Translations under genes and position numbers: made by a program
In this document: positions 1 to 8,842 of the stretch, one piece after another
How the letters are laid out: every line of letters starts with the position of its first letter
How positions within the stretch are numbered: the stretch's first letter is position 1
The notes under the pieces: model-generated
Seen by the model: only the letters and a program-made list of their open reading frames with translations
What the model was told of the DNA's origin: nothing
Database searches by the model: none
From: Nocardia sienata NBRC 100364
GTDB lineage: Bacteria > Actinomycetota > Actinomycetes > Mycobacteriales > Mycobacteriaceae
Length of the DNA: 64,000 nt
Direction of reading: 5' to 3'
NCBI RefSeq assembly: GCF_001613205.1
Contig: NZ_BDBX01000031.1
Span: 38,662 to 102,661, forward strand

Positions 1-263
1 TCGACGTCGGTGGTGTAGACGTTGAGCCGGACGAGGTTCACCAGGGACATGCCGGCCGCGTCGAGCACGGCCGCCAAGTTGTCGAGGCTCAATGCCAACT
101 GGGCCGCCATATCACCGGCATGCTGCGGTTTGCCGTCGCCGCTCATCGCGGTCTGCCCCGAGCAGTACAGGGTCCGGCTGTGGCCGGAGACGAGCTCGCC
201 CTGGTTGAACCCCATCTCCGTCGACCATGCCACCGGGTTGATCGCTGTTCGTTCCACTGCCAC
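1..263 (-). CDS. RidA family protein (3' end cut by window)
   Basis: This is the first 87 codons of a RidA/YjgF/UK114-type protein; the C-terminal part lies outside the window. The family hydrolyses reactive enamine/imine intermediates made by PLP enzymes, or acts on related small molecules, usually as a trimer in the cytosol. The residues YCSGQTAMSGDGKPQHAGDM and the following helix (QLALSLDNLAAVLDAAG), then LVRLNVYTTDVD, fit the family's core strands and helix. I chose the GTG at 263 because GGAG lies just upstream. It is divergent from the WYL regulator at 393, which may control it. The active-site arginine region is not visible, so the subfamily cannot be named. Confidence 0.85.
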   Translation of the reverse strand, partial: MAVERTAINPVAWSTEMGFNQGELVSGHSRTLYCSGQTAMSGDGKPQHAGDMAAQLALSLDNLAAVLDAAGMSLVNLVRLNVYTTDV

Positions 264-392
264 ATCTACTCCGTTCGATTCGGTGAAGTACGTACGGCCC
301 TCGGCGCGGTAGCCGTGGTTCGGGCCGCCGTGGTGGGAAGCCTGCCAACCAATCACGACATCCTGTGTCATGTATTCCGATACAGTTTTCGG

Positions 393-1364
393 ATGCGCGC
401 CGACCGGTTGGTGTCCCTGGTGCTGCTGCTGCGCGGGCGCGGGCGGCTGACCGCGACCGAGCTGGCCGACGAGCTGGAGGTGTCCACCCGCACCGTGCTG
501 CGGGATATCGAGGCGTTGTCCGCCGCCGGTGTCCCGGTCTATGCCGAACGCGGCCGACGCGGCGGTTTCGCGTTGCTGCCCGGGTTCCGGACCGAACTGA
601 CCGGTCTGAATCACGACGAGGCGATCGCCCTGCTGGTCGCCGGTTCGCGACGCGGCGCGCAGGCATTCGGACTCGGCTCGGCGCTCGCTTCGGCCATGCT
701 CAAGGTGGTCGACGCGCTCCCCGAAAATCATCGGCACATCGCGGCCCAGGTGGCGCAGCGATTGCTCATCGACCCGGAGACCGATCTGCTGTCGCGCCGG
801 TTGGTCACCGAGGAGGTGCCCGGCAGCATATCGGCCGAGGTCCGGCGCGCGGTGTTCGCCGGAAACAAGCTGCGTATCCACTACGCGGCAGCCGACCGCA
901 GCCCGCAGTGGCGGACGGTGGACCCGATCGGCCTGGTCACCGTGCGCGGCCAGGGGTACCTGCTGGCCACCCGAGCCGGCGCGGAACGCACCTACCGGCT
1001 GTCGCGGATATCGGCGGCAGAAGCACTTCCCGAACCGGCCCAGCGCTCGGAGCGGGTCGATCTGGGCCGGGTCTGGCAGGAACGCAGCACCCGATTCCGG
1101 ACCGGCGGAGACCGGATCGACGTGCTGGTGCGAGTGGACCCGGCGCGGCGGGACGAGTTGGTGAGCACCGCGCTGGCCGTGCGCGCCGAGGAATCCGGCG
1201 CGGACGGATGGCCGCGGCTGGAGGTGACCTTCCAGGACGCGCGGCACGCCGAATGGGCGCTGTGGCAGCTCACCACGGACGCGGAAGTCCTGGCCCCGCC
1301 GTCCTTGCGCACCTGTCTGCGCGACCGCGCCGCCGCGATCGCCGCTCGCTACGGAGCGCTCTAG
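393..1364 (+). CDS. HTH/WYL-domain transcriptional regulator
   Basis: A 323-residue YafY-type regulator. Residues 1-57 form a winged helix-turn-helix (TATELADELEVSTRTVLRDI), followed by a WYL ligand-sensing domain around residues 140-210 and a C-terminal WCX-like segment. The reading frame stays open far upstream, but the ATG at 393 is preferred because homology begins there (MRADRLVSLVLLLRGRGRLT). TACAGT at 381-386 lies six bases before the ATG, which would suit a leaderless transcript. TCCGA-N8-TCGGA (376-393) overlaps the start and could be an autoregulatory site. Members of this family commonly control a divergent neighbour, here the RidA gene. The ligand is unknown. Confidence 0.85.
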   Translation: MRADRLVSLVLLLRGRGRLTATELADELEVSTRTVLRDIEALSAAGVPVYAERGRRGGFALLPGFRTELTGLNHDEAIALLVAGSRRGAQAFGLGSALASAMLKVVDALPENHRHIAAQVAQRLLIDPETDLLSRRLVTEEVPGSISAEVRRAVFAGNKLRIHYAAADRSPQWRTVDPIGLVTVRGQGYLLATRAGAERTYRLSRISAAEALPEPAQRSERVDLGRVWQERSTRFRTGGDRIDVLVRVDPARRDELVSTALAVRAEESGADGWPRLEVTFQDARHAEWALWQLTTDAEVLAPPSLRTCLRDRAAAIAARYGAL

Positions 1365-1452
1365 GGTCCGGGCCGTGAACGACTTCTTGTGCGGCACTCC
1401 GGTGGGTGGCCGTTACGAGTGCGGAGCCGGCAGTGGCAGCTTTCGGTTCCGG

Positions 1453-1481
1453 CGTGCAGGTTCCTGCACGCTTCGTGCAGG
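1453..1481. promoter_or_regulatory. Palindromic operator upstream of NmrA operon
   Basis: CGTGCAGGTTCCTGCACG (1453-1470) is a perfect palindrome with 8-bp arms and a TT centre. A third copy of the half site CGTGCAGG follows at 1474-1481. It lies about 90 bases upstream of the first gene of the operon starting at 1569, so it is a likely binding site for a dimeric regulator; which one is not known. Confidence 0.6.
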
Positions 1482-1568
1482 TGGTTCTCTTCGATACGGG
1501 CCGGATCTGAGCGAGAGTGGGTGGACAACCCGACCACCCGGGTGGGATGCACGAACGAGGAGAGGCTC

Positions 1569-2405
1569 ATGATTCTGGTGACCGGCGCCACCGGCAATGT
1601 CGGTTCGGAACTGGTAGCGCAACTGTCGAATGCCGGGCAGCCACTCAAAGTCCTTGTACGGAAACACGATTCGACGACTTTTCCATCAGGGGTGACGCCG
1701 GTGGTCGGTGACCTCGACGATCCCGAGTCGATGGCCGGGGCGCTGGAGAATGTGCGCGCGATGTACCTGATGCCGGGGTACTCCCAGATGTCCACGCTGC
1801 TCGATATGGCCAAAGCTGCCGGTTTGGAGCATGTCGTGCTGCTGTCGAACGGCTCGGCGGGTATCGCCCACCCCGGCAATGTGATCGCCCGGTCCATGGC
1901 CGACTCCGAGCGCGCGGTGCGCGAGTCCGGCCTGGCCTGGACGATGCTGCGCGCGCGGGCATTCATGTCGAATACCCTGCGCTGGCTGCCTCAGCTGGCG
2001 GCCGGCGACGTCGTGCGCGTGCAATTTCCGCGGGTAGCGCTGGCGGCAATCGATCCGGCCGATATCGCGGCGGTCGCGGCCCGGGCGCTCACCGGAGTGG
2101 ACCTGACCGGCGAGGTCCTGGATCTGACCGGACCCGAGGCACTGTATCCCGCCGATCAGGTCGCGATCTTGGCCGAAACCCTCGGGCGGCCGCTGGTGTG
2201 CCGGGAGCTCACCGACGAGGAGACCCGCGCCGAGCTCGCCGCTACTGTTCCCGCGCAGTACGCCGCAGCGTTCGCCGACTTCTACATCGATGGCTCGCTC
2301 GACGAATCCGTGGTGTATCCGACCGTTGCGACGGTGACCGGCCGGGCGCCGCGCACCTTCACCGACTGGGCGACCGCGCACGCCGCGTCATTCGCCCGTC
2401 TCTGA
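1569..2405 (+). CDS. NmrA-like NAD(P)H-binding oxidoreductase
   Basis: A 278-residue atypical short-chain dehydrogenase of the NmrA/TMR family. The Rossmann motif TGATGNVG is at residues 5-12, followed by acidic/basic cofactor-specificity positions (VRKHD) and the VVGDLDDPESM strand-helix. The C-terminal half (LDLTGPEALYPADQVAILAE...) is the usual substrate-side domain. Such proteins reduce quinones or azo compounds or act as NADP sensors; the substrate cannot be read from sequence. The ATG at 1569 has GAGGAGAGG just upstream. It is the first gene of a probable three-gene operon with a SnoaL-like protein (2482) and an alpha/beta hydrolase (2957). Confidence 0.85.
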   Translation: MILVTGATGNVGSELVAQLSNAGQPLKVLVRKHDSTTFPSGVTPVVGDLDDPESMAGALENVRAMYLMPGYSQMSTLLDMAKAAGLEHVVLLSNGSAGIAHPGNVIARSMADSERAVRESGLAWTMLRARAFMSNTLRWLPQLAAGDVVRVQFPRVALAAIDPADIAAVAARALTGVDLTGEVLDLTGPEALYPADQVAILAETLGRPLVCRELTDEETRAELAATVPAQYAAAFADFYIDGSLDESVVYPTVATVTGRAPRTFTDWATAHAASFARL

Positions 2406-2413
2406 CCGCCGCA

Positions 2414-2455
2414 GCTTCCGGCAACCGATCGTGCAGCGATTCGCGTTCCGGAAGC
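2414..2455 (+). other. Intra-operon inverted repeat
   Basis: GCTTCCGG (2414-2421) and CCGGAAGC (2448-2455) are perfect inverted arms separated by 26 bases, between the NmrA stop and the SnoaL-like start. It could form an RNA hairpin that tunes expression or stability within the operon; it lacks a T run. Confidence 0.35.
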
Positions 2456-2481
2456 GGTTATCTCACAGCAAGGATCGTTAT

Positions 2482-2910
2482 ATGGATCGCCTCGATATCA
2501 TCGACACCTGCACCCGCATGGCCTGGCACACCGACCACCGCGAATGGGCCGCTCTCGAACGAGTTTTCGCCGATCGAGTGACTCTGGACTACACCAGTCT
2601 CAACGGTGGTGAGCCGGTCGTACTCACCCCACCACAGATCGCCGCCGCATGGCGTGACACGCTCGGCGGGTTCGAGGCCACTCAGCATCTGCTGACGAAC
2701 CATCTGGTCGATATCGACGGCGACACCGCCGTATGCACGGCCTCCTTCCAGGCGACCCATCGTGGCAACGACGAGTTCGGCGCATCGCTGTGGACACTGG
2801 GCGGCAGCTACCGGTTCGACCTCGTGCGCGTCGCCGGTGGCTGGCGGATCCGGGGTCTGGTGATGACCGCGGCATGGGGAGACGGCAACAGGCGTCTGCT
2901 GTCCGCATGA
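2482..2910 (+). CDS. SnoaL-like / NTF2-fold protein
   Basis: A 142-residue protein with the alpha+beta barrel pattern of the SnoaL_4 group: N-terminal helices (DIIDTCTRMAWHTDHREWAAL), VFADRVTLDYTS strand, then paired strands ending in GGWRIRGLVMTAAW. Family members are polyketide cyclases, dehydratases or isomerases, or uncharacterised small-molecule enzymes. The ATG at 2482 is chosen over an upstream in-frame ATG because AAGGA lies about ten bases ahead and homology begins there. It sits between an NmrA reductase and a hydrolase, so a role in modifying a common small substrate is an inference from context. Confidence 0.75.
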   Translation: MDRLDIIDTCTRMAWHTDHREWAALERVFADRVTLDYTSLNGGEPVVLTPPQIAAAWRDTLGGFEATQHLLTNHLVDIDGDTAVCTASFQATHRGNDEFGASLWTLGGSYRFDLVRVAGGWRIRGLVMTAAWGDGNRRLLSA

Positions 2911-2956
2911 ACCGGACTCGGTCGGTGCGATCGGTGCCCAACAATGAGGAGGATGT

Positions 2957-3832
2957 GTGAAGAAGGTCGAATTCGTCAGCGATGGGGTCGAACTCGTCGG
3001 AAACCTGTTCCTGCCCGACACCACCGCGCCGGCGCCCGGCGTGGTGGTCGCGGGTACCTGGACCAGCGTCAAGGAGATGATGGCCGACCGCTACGCCCAG
3101 CGGCTCGCCGAAAAGGGATACGCGGCCCTCTCCTTCGACTTCACCGGGTTCGGCGAATCGGCCGGTGAACCCCGCGACGTCGAGTCGCCGCAGCGAAAGA
3201 TCGACGATATCGGCCATGCTGTCGGTTTCCTCGCCACGCTCGACGCCGTCGACGCCGGGCGCATCGGGGCGCTCGGTATCTGCGCAGCCGCCATGTATAT
3301 GGCCGGCAATGCCGCGGTGGACCCCCGCGTGAAATCGCTGGCGCTGGTCGCCCCGTGGCTGCACGACGCAGCGGTGTGCGAGCAGGCGTACGGCGGCGCC
3401 GGTGAAGTGACCACCCGGATCGAGGCAGGCCGCCGCGCCCGGGCACGGTTCGAAGAGACCGGCGAAATCGTCTACGTGCCTGTCGTGGGCAGCGCCGCGG
3501 AGAACGCGGCCATGCCGTACGAGATCGATTTCTATCTCGATCCCGCGCGCGGCGGCATCCCGGCCTGGCACAATCGATTCGCCGTCATGTCCTGGGTCGA
3601 CTGGCTCACCCATGACGCGATCGTGACCGCCACCCGCATCACGCAGCCGACCGTACTCGTCCACAGCGAAGACGCGGCCATCCCCGACGGCGCCCGACGC
3701 TTCCACACCGGACTCGCCGGACCGAAGGACTTCCTGTGGACCGAGGGCACCCAATTCGACTTCTATGACCAGGAACCCCAGGTCACGATTGCTGTCGACA
3801 CGGCCGCGGCCCACTTCGCCCGGACGATGTGA
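2957..3832 (+). CDS. Alpha/beta hydrolase with Cys nucleophile motif
   Basis: A 291-residue alpha/beta hydrolase of the YcjY / dienelactone-hydrolase-like group. The nucleophile elbow reads GICAAA, with cysteine where serine is usual; the family commonly has GICA here. An oxyanion-side AGTWTSVKE segment follows the first strand, and EDAAIPDGARRFH near the C-terminus supplies the acid/His region. The GTG at 2957 follows GAGGAGGA with good spacing. Last gene of the probable operon from 1569. The substrate is unknown; a lactone or thioester is plausible for a Cys enzyme. Confidence 0.8.
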   Translation: MKKVEFVSDGVELVGNLFLPDTTAPAPGVVVAGTWTSVKEMMADRYAQRLAEKGYAALSFDFTGFGESAGEPRDVESPQRKIDDIGHAVGFLATLDAVDAGRIGALGICAAAMYMAGNAAVDPRVKSLALVAPWLHDAAVCEQAYGGAGEVTTRIEAGRRARARFEETGEIVYVPVVGSAAENAAMPYEIDFYLDPARGGIPAWHNRFAVMSWVDWLTHDAIVTATRITQPTVLVHSEDAAIPDGARRFHTGLAGPKDFLWTEGTQFDFYDQEPQVTIAVDTAAAHFARTM

Positions 3833-3962
3833 CCGGCGCAGCCGCTATTCGGACGGCGCAGACCGAGCATGATTACCCGGTTGCTGTCATTTCGACCACG
3901 GATAGCGCGCTGTGTTCCGGCTGTCTCGCACACCCGGCACCACCCTCAACCCGGCTGCGACG

Positions 3963-4847
3963 TCATAGCCACCCTTTCTCCTTCGCCGCCAACGCGGCCT
4001 GGAACCGGGTGCGCGCACCCAGCCGGTCCATCACCGCCGCCACGTGCGAACGGAACTTCCGCACCGAGACATTGATCGATCGCGCCGCGGTGTCGTCGGT
4101 GTCGTGGCAGGTCAAGGCCTGCAACACCCGTCGTTCGATGGGAGAGAAGGGTGCCTCGGTGATCTCATGACCCAGGTCCCACGCCTGGTCGAAGACCTCG
4201 GCAAGGAATCCGGCCAGGCCGGCCTGTCGGATCTGCAGCACGGACCCGTCGTCCATGGCGGTGTAGGCGACCGATCGGTTGACGATCACCAGCGGACCGA
4301 ACGGCCGCGGGCACACCCGATGTGACACACCGAGCACGGCACCGTGGCGCACATAGTCGGCCTGCCCCGGGTCTTCCATCGCCTCGGGCGACACCAGCAC
4401 CCGGTGGACCGCGACCAGGTTCGCTTCGACACTCGCCGCCTCGATCGGTTCCCGGCCTGGTCTGCCCCACGCGGCGAGCAGCTCCCCCGGCTCCCGGAGC
4501 AACAGCTCGCGGATACGTCGTCGCGCGTCGTAGCTCTCCAGGACCTCGACAGGCTCGACCGGGCGGCCCGTCCGCTGTTCTTCGCCCAGATCCTGGAGCA
4601 CCTCCCACGCGGTGGCCAGTCCCGACAATTGGTGCAAGGCGTCCGAAAGGCGTTGACGGACCAGTTTTTCCACAGCTTCGGCCGGCGCGACGGCGGTCAG
4701 GTCGTCGCGCAACAATCCCAGAGCGCGCAGTTCGGCGAGCACGGCACGGGTGGCGCGCGTCGGCGACTCCGGTAGTCCGCGACCCCGGAGCAAGTGCCGA
4801 TGAACGCGTTCCTGATCGGCCGTGCGGCCCGGTCGGCCCGGCGTCAT
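3963..4847 (-). CDS. LuxR-type HTH transcriptional regulator
   Basis: A 294-residue regulator with a C-terminal GerE/LuxR helix-turn-helix (FSPIERRVLQALTCHDTDDT... ARSINVSVRKFRSHVAAVMDRLGARTRFQAA) and a helical N-terminal region with a TrmB-like winged start (RATRAVLAELRALGLL). The centre resembles a sugar- or signal-binding domain rather than a receiver; there is no response-regulator Asp pattern. The start is the ATG at 4847, which overlaps the stop of the upstream membrane-protein gene as ATGA, so the two are translationally coupled. This implies the DUF2306 protein and this regulator act together. Confidence 0.8.
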   Translation of the reverse strand: MTPGRPGRTADQERVHRHLLRGRGLPESPTRATRAVLAELRALGLLRDDLTAVAPAEAVEKLVRQRLSDALHQLSGLATAWEVLQDLGEEQRTGRPVEPVEVLESYDARRRIRELLLREPGELLAAWGRPGREPIEAASVEANLVAVHRVLVSPEAMEDPGQADYVRHGAVLGVSHRVCPRPFGPLVIVNRSVAYTAMDDGSVLQIRQAGLAGFLAEVFDQAWDLGHEITEAPFSPIERRVLQALTCHDTDDTAARSINVSVRKFRSHVAAVMDRLGARTRFQAALAAKEKGWL

Positions 4848-5551
4848 CGCGCACCTGTTGGGCGGGGCCGCCGGTCGAGCCACCACTGTGCCGTCAGCAG
4901 TGACAGGGTCCAGCCCAGCCAGGTGCCGATCCCCGCGATGGTTTGGACAAGAAGCTCCTCGTCACCGTGGAACGTGGTGGCCGAGAGGGGCTCCAGCGTC
5001 ACGAGCAGGATCGCGCCGAGAACGCGGTTGAGAATGATGGACAGGGTCAGCGCGAAGCTGCGGATCATCCAGCGGCGGTGGTCGCCGATACGGCGCTGTC
5101 GGGCCGCGCGCAGGCCCGCGATCGTCGTCAGCAGCCACAGTGCCGACAGCATCACATTGCTGACCCGGGCGACCGGGCCGAACGGGCTGGTCGCGCCGAT
5201 GACCAATCCGGTGAGACCGGCCGGGAGGACGCCTGCGAACACGTAGCAGCGGCCGAGGTGCCGATGCAGCGGGCGGTAGTGCGACCGAAACCACGGCCAT
5301 ACCTGGAATCCGCAGGTCAGGATGGCCACCGAACCGCAGATCACGTGGATCACCAGCAGTGGATAATGCAGGGCGAAACCCGCATCGGGCACTCGGGACA
5401 GCGACCGGTCGAAGGTGAGATAGGGGGGAAGTGAGAATGCGACGAAAGCCAAAACCAGCACCAGGAGCGGCCCCGTCCACGGGCGCCGCCACCAGGTGGG
5501 GCGGGGCTCTGAGTGGACAGAGCGCGGTGATCGCCGGGTCGAAAAAGTCAT
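4844..5551 (-). CDS. DUF2306 membrane protein
   Basis: A 235-residue polytopic inner-membrane protein with about six hydrophobic segments (for example GPLLVLVLAFVAFSLPPYLTF, HYPLLVIHVICGSVAILTCGFQVW, CYVFAGVLPAGLTGLVIGA, NVMLSALWLLTTIAGL). Conserved polar positions RSHYRPLHRHLGR and DHRRWMIRSFAL match the DUF2306 family, whose His residues suggest haem or quinone contact; no function is established. The frame is open well past the start, but the ATG at 5551 fits the family. It shares ATGA with the downstream LuxR-type gene and is divergent from a TetR gene across a region with two palindromes. Confidence 0.75.
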   Translation of the reverse strand: MTFSTRRSPRSVHSEPRPTWWRRPWTGPLLVLVLAFVAFSLPPYLTFDRSLSRVPDAGFALHYPLLVIHVICGSVAILTCGFQVWPWFRSHYRPLHRHLGRCYVFAGVLPAGLTGLVIGATSPFGPVARVSNVMLSALWLLTTIAGLRAARQRRIGDHRRWMIRSFALTLSIILNRVLGAILLVTLEPLSATTFHGDEELLVQTIAGIGTWLGWTLSLLTAQWWLDRRPRPTGAR

Positions 5552-5588
5552 GAGGGACCATCCGGGAGAGCCGAGGAAACGAGATGCT

Positions 5589-5621
5589 GCGTATAACGTA
5601 CGCGTAGCGTATGGCATACGC
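5589..5621. promoter_or_regulatory. Tandem TetR operators
   Basis: GCGTATGGCATACGC (5607-5621) is a perfect palindrome with 7-bp arms, and GCGTATAACGTACGC (5589-5603) is an imperfect copy; the two are offset by 18 bases. They lie between the divergent DUF2306 gene and the TetR gene at 5642, exactly where an autoregulating TetR repressor would bind to control both directions. Confidence 0.7.
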
Positions 5622-5641
5622 AATAGTTTGAGGAGTGGCTG

Positions 5642-6364
5642 GTGAGCGACGAGATGGCGCCGTTGGCGCGGCTGTTGTGGTCGGGGCAGCAACCTTCCGG
5701 GCGTGGGCCGCGACCGGCGCTGAGCCGTGACAGGATCGTCGCCGAAGCGATCAGGATGGCCGACGCGGACGGGATCGGTGCGCTGTCCATGCAACGGCTC
5801 GCCAAGCAGTTGGGCGCGGCCACCATGTCGTTGTATCGGCACGTGCCGAGCAAAGACGATCTGGTGGCGCTCATGCTCGATGCCGCCATGGGCACACCAC
5901 CCGCGCTGCCGAGGGACTGGGCGGGGGCCATAGACCACTGGGCTCGCGCGATGCGGGATCTCTACACGCGTCATCCCTGGGTGCTGGCCGTAGGGACCGG
6001 TAATCGCTATCTCGGTCCCAACGAAGCTGCCTGGGGCGAAGCTGCCACCCGCGCACTGCTGGACGGCGGGCTGCCGGCCCATCTGGTGACCGATACTTTG
6101 CTCTCGGTCAGCGCTTTCACCTCCGGAGTCACCCGCCTAGAGGTCGACCCGGCGCGAGGGTGTGACTCGCCCACCCACGTGGGACCGGTGCTGGATCCCG
6201 TCGTTTTCGCCGAATTCGATGGGCCCGAGCGATTTCCGGCATTGACCGCTGTCGCCATGGCAGGCGCGACCGAGCCGCGCGGCACGAGCGCGGTGGCCGC
6301 CGCGGTGTTCGAGTTCGGGCTGGCCGCGCTGGTCGCGGAGGTCGCCACCCGGCTCTCCCGCTGA
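5642..6364 (+). CDS. TetR-family repressor (TetR_C_1 type)
   Basis: A 240-residue regulator. After a 25-residue extension the TetR_N helix-turn-helix occupies about residues 30-75 (IGALSMQRLAKQLGAATMSLYRHVPSKDDLVALM), and the helical C-terminal part fits the tetracycline-repressor-like C domain. The GTG at 5642 follows GAGGAG with good spacing. It is divergent from the DUF2306-LuxR pair and most likely represses it through the palindromes at 5589-5621. The inducer is unknown. Confidence 0.85.
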   Translation: MSDEMAPLARLLWSGQQPSGRGPRPALSRDRIVAEAIRMADADGIGALSMQRLAKQLGAATMSLYRHVPSKDDLVALMLDAAMGTPPALPRDWAGAIDHWARAMRDLYTRHPWVLAVGTGNRYLGPNEAAWGEAATRALLDGGLPAHLVTDTLLSVSAFTSGVTRLEVDPARGCDSPTHVGPVLDPVVFAEFDGPERFPALTAVAMAGATEPRGTSAVAAAVFEFGLAALVAEVATRLSR

Positions 6365-6428
6365 CGGCCATCGCCGAGGAGTAGCTGCCGCGACGGTTGT
6401 AGGCCGTGTGCACGACACCCCTCAGTGC

Positions 6429-7955
6429 TCAGCTCGGCGCCTCGTGTTCGCGATCGGTCCAGGATGGGGTCGGTGCGTCGATACCGCGTAACGCGACGGC
6501 CCCGTACTTCACCCATTCCGCGCGCTCGTCCGTCGCGGCGGCATCGACAACACTCTGGGAGACCAGGATGCGCCGCGGTACCTCCTTGGCACGGCTGGTG
6601 AGCCGGGCCGCGGCGTTGACCGCGTCTCCGATCACCGTGTACTCCCGGCGGGTGTCGGTGCCGACGTCCCCGGCGAACACCCGGCCCCGGGCCACGCCGA
6701 TACCGATATCGAGTTCGCCCGCCGCCAGGACCTCGTCGCGGATCCGGCGGGCGGCGCGCAGAGCGGGAGTAGCGTTGTCGGCCAGCGCGATAGGGGCACC
6801 GAAGATACACAGGGCCGCGTCACCCTCGAACTTGTTCACCAGGCCGTCGTTGTCCTCGGTCGCGGCGACCACGGTGGCCATGAGCCGGTTCAGTTTGGCC
6901 ACGAACTCCTGCGGCGGGAGTCCGGTGGAAATCGCCACCGATCCGGTGACGTCCACGAAGAGTGCCGAAACCTCCCGCACGTCACCGGTGAGATCGATAC
7001 CCCCGGCGAGTGCCCGCTCGGCCACCTCCTCGCCCACGTGTCGGCCGAACACGTCGCGCATGCGCAACCGTTCGCGCAGGTTCGCCGACATTTCGTTCAC
7101 CGAATGTTCCAACCGGCCGATCTCGCTGGCACTGCCCACCGATACCCGTACATCCAGGTCGCCGCGGGTGATCCGGTCCACCGCTATCCGCAGCGTCCGC
7201 AGGGGCGAGGCCACCGCCCGGGTCAGCGCCCAGGTGGCCAGGACCCCGACGATCAGACTGATCGCGGCGAGATAGATACCAGTGCGGATCCGGTGTTCCA
7301 TGGAGGTGGCCGGATCGGCGAGCACCACGATCAGAGCGCTGAGCGGCATCGCGCCCGAGACCGCCCAGGCCAGCGCCACCCGGACGAACACCGACGAACT
7401 CCAGTGCATGGTCGCGCCGAGCACTCCGGCCACGATCGGCACCACGGGCCGGATGACCCGGTCCACGATCAGGTAGGTCAGGCCCGCCGATTCGAGTCCG
7501 CCGATGGTGAACATCGCGACCAGGACGGTGAGGTCCTTCTCGGTCGTGAGTTCGGCCAGCAGGACCGCCGAGACCACTACGCCCGGCGCCCACATCACCA
7601 GCGAGCGCAGGGTGATGGCGAGCGGCAGGTGCAGGATCCGCCGCGCCTCCTCGGGGGTCGGTTTTCGGGAGTTGTCCAGCCAGGCGAAATAGCTCATCCG
7701 GTCGCGGACGGCCAGCGCGATCCCCGCCAGCGACGCGACGATCGGATAGACGGTGACCAGCAGCAGCCCGCTGAGTTGATCGGCGCCGACGCGACCGGGA
7801 AAGCCGATGAGCACCAGCTGGGTCACGATGACCGCGAGACCGCTGAGGTGGGCGGCGATGACGACCGATGCCAGCCCCCAGCGGGCGAGGACCGTCCACT
7901 GCACGAGCCGGGTGAGCGCCCCGGCCCGGGGCCGGGATCCGACACTGTAGGTCAT
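6429..7955 (-). CDS. Membrane adenylate cyclase, class III, with HAMP
   Basis: A 508-residue cyclase of the type with six predicted membrane segments (residues about 30-255), a HAMP linker (about 255-310, TRAVASPLRTLRIAVDRI) and a C-terminal class III catalytic domain (about 335-500). The catalytic set appears complete: metal Asp in FVDVTGS, Lys and second metal Asp in NKFEGDAAL, adenine-side Thr in YTVIGDAV, and the transition-state Asn/Arg in VNAAARL. That predicts ATP to cAMP conversion at the membrane. Mycobacteria have several cyclases with this architecture. It stands alone between a TetR gene and trhA. Confidence 0.88.
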   Translation of the reverse strand: MTYSVGSRPRAGALTRLVQWTVLARWGLASVVIAAHLSGLAVIVTQLVLIGFPGRVGADQLSGLLLVTVYPIVASLAGIALAVRDRMSYFAWLDNSRKPTPEEARRILHLPLAITLRSLVMWAPGVVVSAVLLAELTTEKDLTVLVAMFTIGGLESAGLTYLIVDRVIRPVVPIVAGVLGATMHWSSSVFVRVALAWAVSGAMPLSALIVVLADPATSMEHRIRTGIYLAAISLIVGVLATWALTRAVASPLRTLRIAVDRITRGDLDVRVSVGSASEIGRLEHSVNEMSANLRERLRMRDVFGRHVGEEVAERALAGGIDLTGDVREVSALFVDVTGSVAISTGLPPQEFVAKLNRLMATVVAATEDNDGLVNKFEGDAALCIFGAPIALADNATPALRAARRIRDEVLAAGELDIGIGVARGRVFAGDVGTDTRREYTVIGDAVNAAARLTSRAKEVPRRILVSQSVVDAAATDERAEWVKYGAVALRGIDAPTPSWTDREHEAPS

Positions 7956-8062
7956 CGGGGAGCTACCCGCGGTGGCCGTTGGAGCGCGGGCGGCCGGTAT
8001 CTGAGGACACGACTCCGCAGCCTAATCGACGTAGCTGGTCAGCGGTCCGGGAACGAGCTCCC

Positions 8063-8842
8063 TCAACCCAGCAGTACCAGCCAGACCGCCGCGTAATGGC
8101 AGAGGGCGGCCACCACCGTGGCGGCATGGAAGAACTCGTGGTGGCCGAAGGTGCTCGGCCACGGGTTCGGCCAGCGGGTGGCGTAGAGCACCGCGCCGAT
8201 GCTGTAGGCCAACCCGCCGGCGACCAGCAGCAGAACCGCGGCCGGGCCGGCCGATCGATACAGTTCCCCGCCCACCGGCACCACCGCCCAGCCGAGCAGC
8301 AGATACAACGGCACTCCCACCCACCGGGGGGCGAGCGGCCACAGCAGTTTCAGCGCGACTCCGGCCAGCGCGCCCGTCCACACCACGGCGAGCAGGATCG
8401 GACCGGTCGGAGCGGGTAGCGCGAGCAGCGCGAACGGCGTGTAGGTGCCCGCGATGAAGAGGAAGATCATCGAGTGGTCCGCGCGTTTCATCCGCAGCCG
8501 GGCCTGGACCGTCTGCCAGGTGACGCGGTGATAGGTGGCGCTGATCCCGAACAGAGCGCAGATGGTCAGGCCGTAGATGAGGGTCGCGACGACCGCTGTC
8601 GCCGAGATGCTGGCCGCCGTCGCGACCAGCGCGATCACGGCCACCGCGGCGATACCGGTGGCCCAGGTGTGGATCCAGCCGCGCATCCGGGGTTTGACCA
8701 GCGCGACCAGTGAGTCGGCCGGGTTGGGGACCGGATCGTCGTTGTTCGGACCGCTCCGTGGGTCGACCGCGGCACCGGCGAGGGTGCCGGTGGGCTCGAG
8801 GTCGAGGGGGTTCGGGGGACCGCCGGGGGACGGGTCGGACAC
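8063..8842 (-). CDS. trhA: PAQR-family membrane protein TrhA (hemolysin III)
   Basis: A 259-residue integral membrane protein with seven hydrophobic segments and the PAQR/hemolysin III signatures: SATYHRVTW after the second helix, RADHSMIFLFIAGTYTPFALL, and the C-terminal FGHHEFFHAATVVAALCHY with the metal-site histidines. The family is thought to be a zinc-dependent membrane hydrolase/homeostasis protein. The start is the GTG at 8842 because AGGAGG lies five bases upstream; a longer frame adds about 50 unlikely residues. It is divergent from the Z-prenyl synthase, as in mycobacteria. Confidence 0.85.
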   Translation of the reverse strand: MSDPSPGGPPNPLDLEPTGTLAGAAVDPRSGPNNDDPVPNPADSLVALVKPRMRGWIHTWATGIAAVAVIALVATAASISATAVVATLIYGLTICALFGISATYHRVTWQTVQARLRMKRADHSMIFLFIAGTYTPFALLALPAPTGPILLAVVWTGALAGVALKLLWPLAPRWVGVPLYLLLGWAVVPVGGELYRSAGPAAVLLLVAGGLAYSIGAVLYATRWPNPWPSTFGHHEFFHAATVVAALCHYAAVWLVLLG

